Assembly (NCBI RefSeq): GCF_021026195.1
Contig: NZ_JAJNCT010000010.1
Location: forward strand, 62,001-126,000
Direction: 5' to 3'
Source: Comamonas koreensis
Lineage (GTDB): Bacteria; Pseudomonadota; Gammaproteobacteria; Burkholderiales; Burkholderiaceae_C
DNA: 64,000 nucleotides
A model generated the notes under the pieces. That model had not been told where the DNA came from. It searched no databases and worked only from the letters and a program-made list of their open reading frames with translations. The translations under genes and the position numbers were made by a program. Below are positions 43,914 through 52,510 of the stretch, one piece after another (the stretch's first letter is position 1; each line of letters opens with the position of its first letter).

Positions 43914-45143
43914 ATGCACCGAATTCTTCAGACCACCGTGGCCGTGCTGTGCGCCGGCCTGTGCGCGACGGGCGCCTACGCGCAAAAAAACACTAGCAAC
44001 AAAGCCCGCAGCGCTGATTCCGCCCCTGCAGCATCCAGCTATGGCAACCGGCCCGAGGCCGAGGCTTTTGTCCGCGAGGTGGCCGAGCGCCGCCATATCG
44101 ATGAGGCCTGGCTGCGCGCCAGCATCAAGCAAGCCCGCTTCAATGCCACCGTGCAGCGCCTGATGACGCCGCGCACCGGGCCAGCGGGCGTCAAGAACTG
44201 GCGCGGCTACCGCAGCCGCTTTGTTGAACCGATCCGCATCCGCGCCGGTCTGCGCTTCTGGAACGAGAACGCCGCCACCCTGGCCCGCGCTGAGCAGACC
44301 TATGGCGTGCCGGCCGAGTACATCGTCGGCATCATCGGGGTCGAGACCATTTACGGCCAGCAGATGGGCAACTTCACGGTAGTCGATGCGCTGGCCACCT
44401 TGGCTTTCGACTATCCTGCAAGCCACCCGCGCGCGGCCGACCGCGCCAAGTATTTCCGGGGCGAACTGGAGCAGTTCCTGGCCACGGCCTACCTCACCGA
44501 CAGCAACCCCTTCGACACGGTCGGCAGCTACGCCGGCGCGATGGGCATGCCCCAGTTCATGCCGACCAGCTGGTCCAACTACGCAGTCGATTTCGATGGC
44601 GACGGCAAGATCAACCTGTTTGGCAGCACCGCCGATGCGATCGGCTCGGTAGCCAACTACTTCGTCGCCCATGGCTGGCAGCGCGGCATGCCGGCCTACT
44701 ACGACGTGCAGGTGAACAGCACGCCGGCACAGCTGGAGACCTTGCTGGCCCCGGATATCAAGCCCAGCTTCAGCGCCGCCGAGATGGCCGCACTGGGCCT
44801 GCGCATCCAGGCACCGGGCGACCAGCACAATGGCCCGCTCGCACTGATCGAGCTGCCCAATGCCAGCGCCGCCACCCAGTACGTGGTGGGTACGCCCAAC
44901 TTCTACACCATCACCCGCTACAACCTCTCGAGCTTCTATGCGATGTCCGTGGTGGAGCTGGGCCAGACCATTGCGCGTGCACGCAGCGGTGCGCCAGCGG
45001 CGGCAGACAGCGAGCCCAGTGCGCCCGATCCGAGCAGCGAGACCAGCAACTCCCCCACTGCCGAAGCGGCCGCAAAGGCCTATCTGCGCAGCAAGGCGCG
45101 CCAGCAGCGCACGCCCGATCCGGCCAATTTCAGCGCGCCCTGA
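43914..45143 (+). CDS. mltB: Lytic murein transglycosylase B
   Basis: The 409-residue protein has a signal peptide (about 1-23, ending GAYAQ) and the MltB/SltB1 catalytic domain with the catalytic Glu in GVETIYGQQMGNFTVVDALA, followed by YLTDSNPFDTVGSYAGAMGM, PQFMPTSWSNYAVDFDGDGK and SVANYFVAHGWQ. It cleaves peptidoglycan glycan strands to anhydromuramyl products. There is no lipobox, so it is probably a soluble periplasmic form. The C-terminal about 70 residues are Ser/Ala/Pro-rich. It starts 6 bp after the TgpA-like gene. Confidence 0.92.
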   Translation: MHRILQTTVAVLCAGLCATGAYAQKNTSNKARSADSAPAASSYGNRPEAEAFVREVAERRHIDEAWLRASIKQARFNATVQRLMTPRTGPAGVKNWRGYRSRFVEPIRIRAGLRFWNENAATLARAEQTYGVPAEYIVGIIGVETIYGQQMGNFTVVDALATLAFDYPASHPRAADRAKYFRGELEQFLATAYLTDSNPFDTVGSYAGAMGMPQFMPTSWSNYAVDFDGDGKINLFGSTADAIGSVANYFVAHGWQRGMPAYYDVQVNSTPAQLETLLAPDIKPSFSAAEMAALGLRIQAPGDQHNGPLALIELPNASAATQYVVGTPNFYTITRYNLSSFYAMSVVELGQTIARARSGAPAAADSEPSAPDPSSETSNSPTAEAAAKAYLRSKARQQRTPDPANFSAP

Positions 45144-45224
45144 TCCCTGGCCGGGCGACACATATGGACGTGATCTGCAGGCTTTCAAGGCCTGCACTGC
45201 AAAAATAAAAGGCCGCAATTTTCT

Positions 45225-45248
45225 CTTGAAATTGCCGCATCTTCATCC
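45225..45248 (+). promoter_or_regulatory. Candidate sigma-32 heat-shock promoter of the hsp20 gene
   Basis: TCTCTTGAA carries the sigma-32 -35 box CTTGAA (45225-45230), and CTTCATCC (45241-45248) stands where the CCCCAT-type -10 box is expected. The start codon of the small heat-shock gene is about 55 bp downstream. The -10 match is partial. Confidence 0.5.
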
Positions 45249-45301
45249 AACTATCAGTCATCGAGCAGCAACCCCGCTGCCCTGTTTCACAAGGATTGAA
45301 G

Positions 45302-45667
45302 ATGATCATGACCCCTCTGATGCACCGCTCGGCCTACGCTGTCTCCCCTTCCGCCATGGACGCTGCCTTGCAGCGCTTCCTCCAGGCCACCACCACCACC
45401 GCCCAGGACACCGTGCAGCAAGACGGCCAGGTGTTCAGCATCAGCGTGGATGTGCCGGGCCTCTCGCGTGAACAGCTGCGCATCGAGCTGCAGGACAAGA
45501 CCGTGCGTCTGGCCAGCATTGAAGGTGCACCCCGCAGCATCCAGCGCGCTTGGAAGCTGCCTGCAACTATCGATGCTGCAGCCTCCAAAGCCAGCCTGGA
45601 AAACGGCGTGCTGACCCTGGTGCTGAGCACCAACCAGCCCAGCACCCAGACCTTGGCGATTGCATAA
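45302..45667 (+). CDS. Small heat-shock protein (Hsp20/alpha-crystallin family), short form
   Basis: The 121-residue protein has a short N-terminus (MIMTPLMHRSAYAVSPSAMD) and an alpha-crystallin core (QDGQVFSISVDVPGLSREQL, RIELQDKTVRLASIEGAPRS, IQRAWKLPATIDAAASKASL, ENGVLTLVLSTNQPS). The ENGVLTL motif is the classic strand before the tail. The C-terminal IxI/V tail motif that mediates oligomer assembly is weak (TLAIA). Small Hsps hold unfolded proteins without ATP. An AAGGA site precedes the ATG at 45302, and a sigma-32-like promoter lies upstream. A TTG at 45296 is an unlikely alternative start. Confidence 0.85.
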   Translation: MIMTPLMHRSAYAVSPSAMDAALQRFLQATTTTAQDTVQQDGQVFSISVDVPGLSREQLRIELQDKTVRLASIEGAPRSIQRAWKLPATIDAAASKASLENGVLTLVLSTNQPSTQTLAIA

Positions 45668-45681
45668 ACGCCAACACCGCA

Positions 45682-45716
45682 GCAAGCAAAAGGGGCCTGA
45701 GGCCCCTTTTGCTTGC
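45682..45716. terminator. Bidirectional terminator between hsp20 and tsaD
   Basis: Perfect 16-bp inverted repeat GCAAGCAAAAGGGGCC / GGCCCCTTTTGCTTGC with a 3-nt loop lies between the convergent hsp20 and tsaD genes; A-run and T-run serve opposite directions. Confidence 0.88.
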
Positions 45717-45747
45717 AGTGCCAGTGGCATCCACCAGCGCATCAAAT

Positions 45748-46818
45748 TTATACCGCAGCAGCGGCAGCAGGTGGCTGCTGCACAATGGCGTCCAGTGGCC
45801 AGCGCGGCTTGACGTCGAAGGCATACACCTTTTCGGCCTGCTGCTGCCCCGCTTCGATGCGCATCGCAGCCGCCATCGCAATCATCGCGCCGTTGTCGGT
45901 GCACAGATGCAGCTCGGGGTAGTGCACGCGGATGCCGCGCTTGCAGCAGGCATCGTTGAGCTGCTCACGCAGCAACCGGTTGGCACCCACGCCGCCGGCG
46001 ACCACCACGCGCTTCATGCCGGTTTCCTTCAGCGCATTCAAGGTCTTTTTCACCAGCACATCGACAATGGCCGCCTGCGTCGATGCCGCCAGGTCGGCCT
46101 TGCGCGCCTCCAGGCCATCGCCCAGCTTCTTGGCCTGGGTCAGCACCGCCGTCTTGAGGCCGGCAAAGGAGAAATCCAGATCGCCGCTGTGCAGCAATGG
46201 GCGCGGCAGCTTGAACGCCTCGGGATCACCGCCCTGCGCCAGTCGGGACAGCTCCGGCCCGCCCGGGTACGGCAGTCCCAGCAGCTTGGCGGATTTGTCA
46301 AAGGCCTCGCCGGCTGCGTCGTCAATGGTCTCGCCCAGAATCTGGTACTGGCCCACGCTATCCACCCGCATCAGCTGCGTGTGGCCGCCAGAGACCAGCA
46401 AGGCTACAAAGGGGAACTCGGGCGGGTCTTCGCTCAGGAATGGGGACAGCAGATGGCCTTCGAGGTGGTGCACGCCGAGCACGGGCTTGTCCAGCGCGGC
46501 GGCCATAGCGCAGGCCACACCCGATCCGACCAGCAAGGCACCTGCCAGTCCCGGGCCTCGGGTAAAGGCAATGGCATCCAGCTGCGCGAGTGTGCAGCCT
46601 GCATCATCCAGCACCTTTTGCGTCAATGGCAGCACGCGGCGGATATGGTCACGGCTGGCCAGCTCCGGCACCACACCGCCGTAGGCGCGGTGCATCTCGA
46701 TCTGGCTGTAGAGCGCATGGCTCAGCAGCTCGGGCACCGTACCCGGGCCACGGGTGCGCACCAGGGCCACGCCGGTTTCATCACAGGAGGATTCGATCCC
46801 CAAAATCAACTCACTCAT
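45748..46818 (-). CDS. tsaD: tRNA N6-threonylcarbamoyladenosine transferase
   Basis: The 356-residue protein (start at 46818) begins [20 protein letters not shown], the hallmark of TsaD/Kae1. The metal-binding HxxxH is visible in [20 protein letters not shown], and [32 protein letters not shown] and [20 protein letters not shown] are family motifs. With TsaB, TsaC and TsaE it makes t6A37 in ANN-decoding tRNAs, an essential modification. A 15-codon longer frame upstream lacks support. It is convergent with hsp20; upstream lies the YidB-like gene. Confidence 0.97.
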   Translation of the reverse strand: MSELILGIESSCDETGVALVRTRGPGTVPELLSHALYSQIEMHRAYGGVVPELASRDHIRRVLPLTQKVLDDAGCTLAQLDAIAFTRGPGLAGALLVGSGVACAMAAALDKPVLGVHHLEGHLLSPFLSEDPPEFPFVALLVSGGHTQLMRVDSVGQYQILGETIDDAAGEAFDKSAKLLGLPYPGGPELSRLAQGGDPEAFKLPRPLLHSGDLDFSFAGLKTAVLTQAKKLGDGLEARKADLAASTQAAIVDVLVKKTLNALKETGMKRVVVAGGVGANRLLREQLNDACCKRGIRVHYPELHLCTDNGAMIAMAAAMRIEAGQQQAEKVYAFDVKPRWPLDAIVQQPPAAAAAV

Positions 46819-46910
46819 GGGGCCAAAGTGTAGGCGCTCCCGGCCGGTTGTGCCCCCGGGCACCGGTCTACCCTGGCGGGCCGCCAGGGTTTGGCGCGGG
46901 GGCGGATGGC

Positions 46911-47642
46911 TCAGCGCTTGCCGCCCAGCAGCGAGCCACCGATTTTCATCAGGTCGCTGACATCGAGCTTGCCGTCGCCATTCTGGTCCAGCAGCGAGCC
47001 CAGCAGGCCGCCGCCCAGGCCGCCCTGCTGCTGCACCTGGTCTTTTTCCTGGCCCAGCGCATTGCCCAGTTGCGACGAGTTGAGGCCGCCCGACATGACG
47101 CGCTGCGCCAGGAAGGACATCACCAGCGGGGCCAGCATTTTGAGCAGGTTGCCGGCATTGGCGCCCAGACCGGTAGCCTGGCCCAGATTGGCCGAGGCCT
47201 GGTCTTGCTGGCCGCCAAAGATATGGCCCAGAATGCTGGCGCCGTCCAAGGCCGCAGGCGATGCAGCAGCGGAACCCGCAGCCGCGCCGCCACCCATGGC
47301 GCCGCCCAGCACACTGCCGAGCATGCCACCGAGGCCACCCAAGCCGCCGGCTTGTGCACCACCGCCGCCACCCAACAGCGAGCCCAGCAGGCCACCCAGG
47401 TCAGGGCCTGCGCCAGCACCACCTGCGGCGCCGTGGTCGCGCTGCAGCGCCTCAAACAGCGCACTGGCACCACCCGCGCTTTGCGCGTTGTTGCCCAAGG
47501 CGCCCAGCATCATCGGCACGGCCGCCTGCACGGCCTGCTCGGTCTGGGCCTCGCTCTGGCCCAGGCTTTGGGCCATCTGCTGGATGGGAGCCCCTTGCAG
47601 TTGCGCGAGGAGCTCATCGACCATCGAGGGATTTGCGGACAT
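46911..47642 (-). CDS. YidB-like DUF937 protein with a C-terminal EF-hand
   Basis: The 243-residue protein starts [20 protein letters not shown] after a strong AAAGGAAAG site. The N-terminal part (about 1-70) and the repeated Gly-rich [16 protein letters not shown] segments are typical of DUF937/YidB proteins, whose function is not known. The last 25 residues contain the calcium-binding loop [12 protein letters not shown], a complete EF-hand consensus with Asp/Asn at positions 1, 3 and 5, as in dockerin-like tails. A Gly/Ala-rich linker of about 100 residues joins the two. It is divergent from ybiB. A calcium-dependent role is inference. Confidence 0.8.
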   Translation of the reverse strand: MSANPSMVDELLAQLQGAPIQQMAQSLGQSEAQTEQAVQAAVPMMLGALGNNAQSAGGASALFEALQRDHGAAGGAGAGPDLGGLLGSLLGGGGGAQAGGLGGLGGMLGSVLGGAMGGGAAAGSAAASPAALDGASILGHIFGGQQDQASANLGQATGLGANAGNLLKMLAPLVMSFLAQRVMSGGLNSSQLGNALGQEKDQVQQQGGLGGGLLGSLLDQNGDGKLDVSDLMKIGGSLLGGKR

Positions 47643-47858
47643 GTTCTTTCCTTTCATAAGCCCAGGCGGGCGTGGCACAGACTGCAGATAGTAGACGTTC
47701 AGCATGGCAGTGCAATAAGGAGTGGCGCAAATCTTCGTTAACCAAGGCCGCTTCACCGCCGCCGGCCTGCATACCCGAGATGCCGGATGGGCTGATTTTC
47801 CTTATTACTTACGTATATATAAAACCTAAAATAATGGGCACACGTATTTTTCAATGCC

Positions 47859-48797
47859 ATGGCCATACAGCACTACATCAAGGAAATCGGGCGCGGCGCA
47901 CGCGGCGCCAAGGCCCTCAGCCGTCTCGAAGCCAGCGATGCGATGGCGCAGATACTCGATGGCCGGGTCAGCGATTACGAAATCGGCGCCTTTTGCATTG
48001 CGATGCGCATCAAAGGCGAAACCGCCGAGGAGATGTGCGGCCTCTGGGATGCCGTGCATGCACGTATTGCCCGCTTCCACAGCAGCGCCGCGCTGCCCAC
48101 TGTGGTGCTGCCCAGCTACAACGGCGCCCGGCGCCTGCCAACGTTGACGCCCTTGCTGGCCCTGCTGCTGGCACGCGAAGGCCTGCCCGTGCTGGTTCAC
48201 GGCATGCAGACTGAGGCGAGCCGCATCACGGCCTTTGCGGTGTTCGAGCGGCTGGGGCTGACGGTCCGCGATGGGGCCGGGGCAATCGCCCCATCCGAAG
48301 TAGCCTTGGTGCATACGGCCACCTTGCTGCCCGCGCTCGCCAAGCTGCTGGCCGTGCGCCAGATTATTGGCCTGCGCAACCCCGGCCACAGCATTGCCAA
48401 GCTGCTGCAGCCGGTGGAAGGCCCTGCCGTCTTGCTGGGCAGCTATACCCACCCTGAATACCTGCCGATGCTGCTAGCCACCCTGGCCGAGCTGCAAACC
48501 CATGCCCTGCTCTCGCGTGGGCTGGAAGGCGAAGTCTGCGCCGACCCACGCCGAAGCCCTCAATACGACGGCTTTGTCGCCGGCCAGCACCAGCTGCTGC
48601 AAGCACGCAGCAGCGGCACCGACAGCCAGGTGCCCGGTCTGCCCAGCGAGCGCGATGCGGACACCACCGCCCGCTACACCGAGGCGGTGCTGGCGGGCCA
48701 GTTGCCCGTGCCCGCCGCCTTGGCCCAGCAAGTGGAACATGTGCTGGCCATCGCCCAACAAACACTACCCGCGTCCCAAGGTCTCCACCATGACTGA
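47859..48797 (+). CDS. ybiB: YbiB-like DNA-binding protein (TrpD2 family)
   Basis: The 312-residue protein has the anthranilate phosphoribosyltransferase fold of TrpD2/YbiB proteins: MAIQHYIKEIGRGARGAKAL, EIGAFCIAMRIKGETAEEMC, and VLPSYNGARRLPTLTPLLAL, where true TrpD enzymes have a phosphate loop. E. coli YbiB binds nucleic acid nonspecifically and is SOS-linked through the dinG locus. Here no LexA box is visible upstream and no dinG is adjacent. Instead it overlaps the start of cobA by 8 bp, so the two genes are translationally coupled. A very AT-rich stretch (about 47805-47835) upstream may hold the promoter. Confidence 0.85.
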   Translation: MAIQHYIKEIGRGARGAKALSRLEASDAMAQILDGRVSDYEIGAFCIAMRIKGETAEEMCGLWDAVHARIARFHSSAALPTVVLPSYNGARRLPTLTPLLALLLAREGLPVLVHGMQTEASRITAFAVFERLGLTVRDGAGAIAPSEVALVHTATLLPALAKLLAVRQIIGLRNPGHSIAKLLQPVEGPAVLLGSYTHPEYLPMLLATLAELQTHALLSRGLEGEVCADPRRSPQYDGFVAGQHQLLQARSSGTDSQVPGLPSERDADTTARYTEAVLAGQLPVPAALAQQVEHVLAIAQQTLPASQGLHHD

Positions 48798-49686
48798 CAG
48801 CAGCCTGCCCACTCTCACCGCGCGCCCACCGGCTGATGCGCCATTGCCAGGCCTGGGCCAGTGCACCCTGGTCGGTGCCGGCCCGGGCGATCCCGATCTG
48901 CTGACCATTGCCGCCGCAAAAGCCTTGCAACGCGCCACCGTGCTGCTGGTGGACGACCTGGTCAACGAGGCTGTGCTGCAATGGGCACCCGAGAGCGCCC
49001 GCATCGTCCATGTGGGCAAGCGCGGCGGCTGCCAGAGCACGCCCCAGGCATTTATCCAGCGCTTGATGCTGCAGGAGGTGCAGGCAGGAGAGAACGTGGT
49101 GCGCCTCAAAGGGGGTGACCCGTTCATCTTTGGACGCGGCGGCGAAGAGGTGGAGTTCTTGCGCGCCCATGGCATCGAGCCGCGCATCATCAACGGCGTG
49201 ACGGCCGGGCTTGCAGCGCTGACCAGCCTGGGCGCCCCCTTGACCCACCGCGACCATGCACGGGGCGTCGTGTTCATCACCGGCCATGCCAAGCCAGGCA
49301 GCCAAGGCCCCGATTGGGCGCAACTGGCGCGCACGGCACACGATGCACGCCTGACCCTGGTGATCTACATGGGGGTGGCCAGCGCCGAGGCCATCAGCCA
49401 GGGCCTGGGCAGTGGCTTGCCGGCCGATACGCCGGTCGCCATCGTGCAGCATGCCAGCTTGCCCCAGCAACGCCATGCCATCACCGACCTGGCCCATTTA
49501 CCCGCCACGATGGCGCGCGAAAAGCTGGCCAGTCCCAGCATCATCGTCGTTGGCGATGTGGTGCAATGCGTCGCGTTGGCAGCGCAGGCAATCCGTAACA
49601 ACGAGCCGATAGCCAGCCGAGATTTCTCCGAGATTTGCGGATACGATAGCCAGGCAACCGTGGAAGACCAAGCATCCATAGCGTAG
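48790..49686 (+). CDS. cobA: Uroporphyrinogen-III C-methyltransferase
   Basis: The 298-residue protein (start at 48790, overlapping ybiB) is a SAM-dependent tetrapyrrole methylase: TLVGAGPGDPDLLTIAAAKA at the N-terminus, VVRLKGGDPFIFGRGGEEVE, GVTAGLAALTSLGAPLTHRD and VFITGH are the SUMT signatures. It makes precorrin-2 from uroporphyrinogen III for sirohaem or cobalamin. Length corresponds to a stand-alone CobA, not the trifunctional CysG. No nitrite or sulfite reductase or cob genes are beside it, so which cofactor it feeds is not determined by context. Coupling to ybiB is unusual. Confidence 0.93.
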   Translation: MTDSSLPTLTARPPADAPLPGLGQCTLVGAGPGDPDLLTIAAAKALQRATVLLVDDLVNEAVLQWAPESARIVHVGKRGGCQSTPQAFIQRLMLQEVQAGENVVRLKGGDPFIFGRGGEEVEFLRAHGIEPRIINGVTAGLAALTSLGAPLTHRDHARGVVFITGHAKPGSQGPDWAQLARTAHDARLTLVIYMGVASAEAISQGLGSGLPADTPVAIVQHASLPQQRHAITDLAHLPATMAREKLASPSIIVVGDVVQCVALAAQAIRNNEPIASRDFSEICGYDSQATVEDQASIA

Positions 49687-49757
49687 AGTAATCAATCTTT
49701 ACATATGCACAGATTGTTTCTCCAGGTTCAATCCATAAAACGAGGAGCACTGACGAT

Positions 49758-50945
49758 ATGCAAAGACAACGCACCTGGCGCCTGTGCGCCGCTGCACTGG
49801 CCATTACCGCACTGACCGCCTGCAAGACCGAGCTGGGCCCGGGCGATGGTGGTGGTGGCACCAATCCCAACCCCAAGCCCTACCCCACGCTCGACGGAAA
49901 TGCGCCGCAAAGCTTTTCGCTCAGCAGCATTGATGGCAAGGCGGCCAATACGGCCGAGAGCTTTGATGCCGCCATCGCGCAGGATGCCAACTTTATCGCC
50001 GTTGACTTGGTCATGAGCAAGGATGGCGAACTGGTCGCGCTGGCCTCGCCGGACATCACCAATATCACTGACGTCTCCAGCCGCAGCGTCTACGCCAATC
50101 GCAAGACCGTCCGTCTGATCGATGGCCAGTCGCACCAGGGCTGGTTTGCTTCTGATTTCACCTTGGTGGAACTGCAAAGCCTGCGCGCCAAACTAAATGA
50201 CTCCAGCGCGCCACCGACCAATGCCACCACTGGCCGCATCCTGTCGCTCAATGATGTGATCGCTTACGTTAAGCGCCAGCGCAAGACCGTCGGCCTGTAT
50301 CTGCAGACCCTGAACCCGACCTACCATAGCCAGCAGGGCCTGGCGATGGAAGACAAGCTGGTGGCGGCCTTCACCGCAGCGGGCTACACCCAGGAGACGG
50401 CGCCTGTACTGGTGCGCTCTTTGGAAGTGGCTCACCTGAAGGCCTTGCGCGCCAAAACCCAGGTTCGGCTGGTCCAGATGATCAATGGCGATCCAACGCT
50501 GGGCCGCGACGGGCAGATTCTGATGAACCTGCCCTACGGGCAGCCCTATGACTTCACGCTGGCCGGCACCTCTACCACCTATAACCAGATGGTGACCGCT
50601 GATGGTCTGGCCCAGATAAAGACCTATGCCAACGGCATCTCACCCTGGAAGCCCTTTGTCATCTCCGCGCGCTATCTGGACAAGAATGGCGACGGCCAGC
50701 CCGATGACCTGAACAACGATGGCTTACGGGACTACCGTGACCGCGAGATGATGGCACCTACCAACTTGGTGACCCTCGCCCATGCCGCCAAGCTCTTTGT
50801 TCACCCCTGGGAGTACCGCAATGATGTGACCTTGCTGGCCAGCGACTTCAAGGGCCAGGTCGCCGCCGAATACAAGCTGTTCTATGAGGTCGGGGTGGAT
50901 GGTGTGTTCAGCGACGCCCCCCGCGACGCTAACCGGGCACGCTGA
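49758..50945 (+). CDS. GlpQ-like lipoprotein with a degenerate phosphodiesterase active site
   Basis: The 395-residue protein has a lipoprotein signal peptide with lipobox ITALTAC (lipid-modified Cys at about residue 22), followed by a Gly/Pro-rich linker. The rest follows the GlpQ glycerophosphodiester phosphodiesterase barrel (FIAVDLVMSKDGELVALAS, DFTLVELQSLR, YEVGVDGVFSDAPR). Compared with E. coli GlpQ from memory, the catalytic His-Arg of the first strand, the metal Glu (LEQD becomes IAVD) and the second His (VLHDH becomes ALASP) are all replaced. It is therefore probably not an active phosphodiesterase. It may have become a binding or structural lipoprotein. A GAGGAG site precedes the ATG and a terminator follows. 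Confidence 0.8.
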   Translation: MQRQRTWRLCAAALAITALTACKTELGPGDGGGGTNPNPKPYPTLDGNAPQSFSLSSIDGKAANTAESFDAAIAQDANFIAVDLVMSKDGELVALASPDITNITDVSSRSVYANRKTVRLIDGQSHQGWFASDFTLVELQSLRAKLNDSSAPPTNATTGRILSLNDVIAYVKRQRKTVGLYLQTLNPTYHSQQGLAMEDKLVAAFTAAGYTQETAPVLVRSLEVAHLKALRAKTQVRLVQMINGDPTLGRDGQILMNLPYGQPYDFTLAGTSTTYNQMVTADGLAQIKTYANGISPWKPFVISARYLDKNGDGQPDDLNNDGLRDYRDREMMAPTNLVTLAHAAKLFVHPWEYRNDVTLLASDFKGQVAAEYKLFYEVGVDGVFSDAPRDANRAR

Positions 50946-51014
50946 GAACGAGACCCATCGCCATAGCGCAACAGGGGCTGCGCTAAGACAATCCTTTAGC
51001 CAAGCCGCCAGCCA

Positions 51015-51044
51015 AAAAGGCAAGGTCACTGCACCTTGCCTTTT
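51015..51044 (+). terminator. Terminator after the GlpQ-like gene
   Basis: Perfect 12-bp inverted repeat AAAAGGCAAGGT/ACCTTGCCTTTT with a 6-nt loop and following T-rich bases; it can also act on the convergent thioesterase transcript. Confidence 0.85.
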
Positions 51045-51083
51045 GTTTGTTCGCCTGGAGTTCGTGCCGCAGGAGTCAGACCG

Positions 51084-51569
51084 TCAAACTGTCTGCCGCG
51101 TCGTCTGCGCAAAGCGCCGCGCCAACTCTTTGCGCAGTTCCTTGCGCGTCAACGCCGCTTCCCAGCGGCGTTTTTCATCCGCCGTCTCCGGCTGCAACGG
51201 CGGCACCGGCACTGGCTTGCGCTGGTCGTCCACCGCCACCATCGTGAAAAAGCAGCTGTTGACATGGCGCACGCTGCGTTCGCGGATATTCTCCGCCACC
51301 ACCTTGATGCCGATCTCCATCGACGAGGTGCCCGTGTAGTTGACGCTGGCGTAGAAGGACACCAGCTCACCCACATGGATGGGCTCCAGGAACATGACCT
51401 GGTCCACGCTCAGCGTCACCACATAGCGCCCCGCATAGCGGCTCGCACAGGAGTAGGCCACGTTGTCGAGCTCGCGCAAAATGGCGCCGCCGTGCACATT
51501 GCCAGAAAAATTTGCCATGTCCGGAGACATCAGCACCGTCATCGTGAGTTGGTGATGGGGTAATCGCAT
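51084..51569 (-). CDS. Acyl-CoA thioesterase (hot-dog fold, YciA-like)
   Basis: The 161-residue protein is a single hot-dog domain: MANFSGNVHGGAILRELDNV carries the catalytic-loop pattern (N-x-x-G-x-x-H-G-G) of YciA/acyl-CoA thioesterase II-type enzymes, followed by VVTLSVDQVMFLEPIHVGEL and SMEIGIKVVAENIRER. The C-terminus (about 125-161) is a charged helix. These enzymes hydrolyse acyl-CoA to free acid and CoA, balancing the CoA pool in cells that use many acyl-CoA dehydrogenases. The start at 51569 is preferred; the frame is open 49 codons further upstream without family sequence. Confidence 0.87.
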   Translation of the reverse strand: MRLPHHQLTMTVLMSPDMANFSGNVHGGAILRELDNVAYSCASRYAGRYVVTLSVDQVMFLEPIHVGELVSFYASVNYTGTSSMEIGIKVVAENIRERSVRHVNSCFFTMVAVDDQRKPVPVPPLQPETADEKRRWEAALTRKELRKELARRFAQTTRQTV

Positions 51570-51719
51570 GGGCCGATTGTAGGCAGCGCGGATGACGGAC
51601 GGTGGTGGCCCTGGCAAGCGCCCCTGCCTCCGCTCGGAAATGCCGCCATCAGGCATGTAAACGCTATTGCTGCCCAGAGCCCCTCCCCACAGGCACCTCA
51701 CGCGCCCAACGCGCAACCG

Positions 51720-52043
51720 TCAACCTGCATAGGCATTGCGCGGGTGCTCCGAGCCATGCTTGACGAAGACCTTGTAGCAGCCAATCAGCACATAGTCCCC
51801 GGAGTAAAGCACCTTGCGGTGCATGCGCATGCCGTTCACAAAGATACCGTTCATGCTGTGGTGGTCCTCAATCGACAGGACACCGGCGCGGTAGTAGAAG
51901 GCGCCATGGTCGCGGCTGACTGCCGGGTTGTCGAGGCAGATGGCGTTGCCCGCCCCTCGTCCAAAGGTTGTGTAACCGTTCTCCAGAGTGAGCGAGTGCA
52001 GCACGACCCTGTGCGTGATGAAAATAAGGACTTCCGGCAGCAT
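51720..52043 (-). CDS. Stand-alone FHA domain protein
   Basis: The 107-residue protein is essentially one forkhead-associated domain: GYTTFGRGAGNAICLDNPAV, SRDHGAFYYRAGVLSIEDHH and SMNGIFVNGMRM contain the conserved GR, SRDH and NG phosphothreonine-binding residues. FHA domains bind pThr peptides and usually read Ser/Thr kinase signals or serve type VI secretion. No kinase, phosphatase or secretion gene is nearby, so it is an orphan here. A very strong AAGGAGGTG ribosome-binding site precedes the ATG, which suggests high translation. Upstream lies an AT-rich inverted repeat. Confidence 0.88.
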   Translation of the reverse strand: MLPEVLIFITHRVVLHSLTLENGYTTFGRGAGNAICLDNPAVSRDHGAFYYRAGVLSIEDHHSMNGIFVNGMRMHRKVLYSGDYVLIGCYKVFVKHGSEHPRNAYAG

Positions 52044-52471
52044 ATTCCACCTCCTTCGTCCGACCGGATCACCAGTCGGAACCGCAGCCCCAGCATGCAG
52101 CTAGAACAAATTATCAATCGATTTATAAGAATAGATTGATAATAAATTACAACCTGAATTGATAGAGAGAAGCGCTAGGGGATACACGGGGGTATCAATT
52201 TTCTCTATCGAGAGGAAAAGCGTGCTTTCGAGGTGCATACAGGCATGACACAAGCGGCCAGCGCGACACACCGGATGACATAAAACACGCTGTGAAGGGT
52301 GGAAGGCGGTCGCTGCGACCGGCTAGGTGGCGGCAGCACTCAGGAATGCGACCAGAGAATCTGGAGCGAAGAAGATAAAGCCATGTGCTGCATGCCCCCT
52401 GTCGCCATGCCATTGCCCCGATGGCAGCCTTGGCAAGCGCTTGGCTCGCTGAAAACCGAAAACACAAAGCA
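52044..52471. other. Non-coding stretch upstream of the FHA gene
   Basis: About 430 bp without a supported gene. The part next to the FHA gene is unusually AT-rich and holds the inverted repeat at 52111-52142. Farther right are small dyads (GATAC/GTATC at about 52179-52195, and TTTTCTCT near AGAGGAAAA at about 52198-52218). No protein-like open frame or RNA gene is apparent. Confidence 0.5.
52111..52142. promoter_or_regulatory. AT-rich inverted repeat upstream of the FHA gene
   Basis: TTATCAATC (52111-52119) and GATTGATAA (52134-52142) are perfect 9-bp inverted copies with a 14-bp A/T spacer, centred about 85 bp upstream of the FHA start. It is a good candidate operator for the FHA gene. Confidence 0.45.
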
Positions 52472-52503
52472 AAACGCGCTAGGGCATAAGCACTAGCGCG
52501 TTT
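52472..52503 (-). terminator. Terminator after tRNA-His
   Basis: Perfect 11-bp inverted repeat AAACGCGCTAG/CTAGCGCGTTT with a 10-nt loop lies just past the 3' end of tRNA-His in its direction of transcription, followed by T-rich sequence. Confidence 0.75.
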
Positions 52504-52510
52504 CTTTATT

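Noticed and set aside
47780..47860. Possible LexA box before ybiB, because E. coli ybiB is SOS-linked
   Set aside because: The AT-rich region contains no CTGT-N8-ACAG arrangement.
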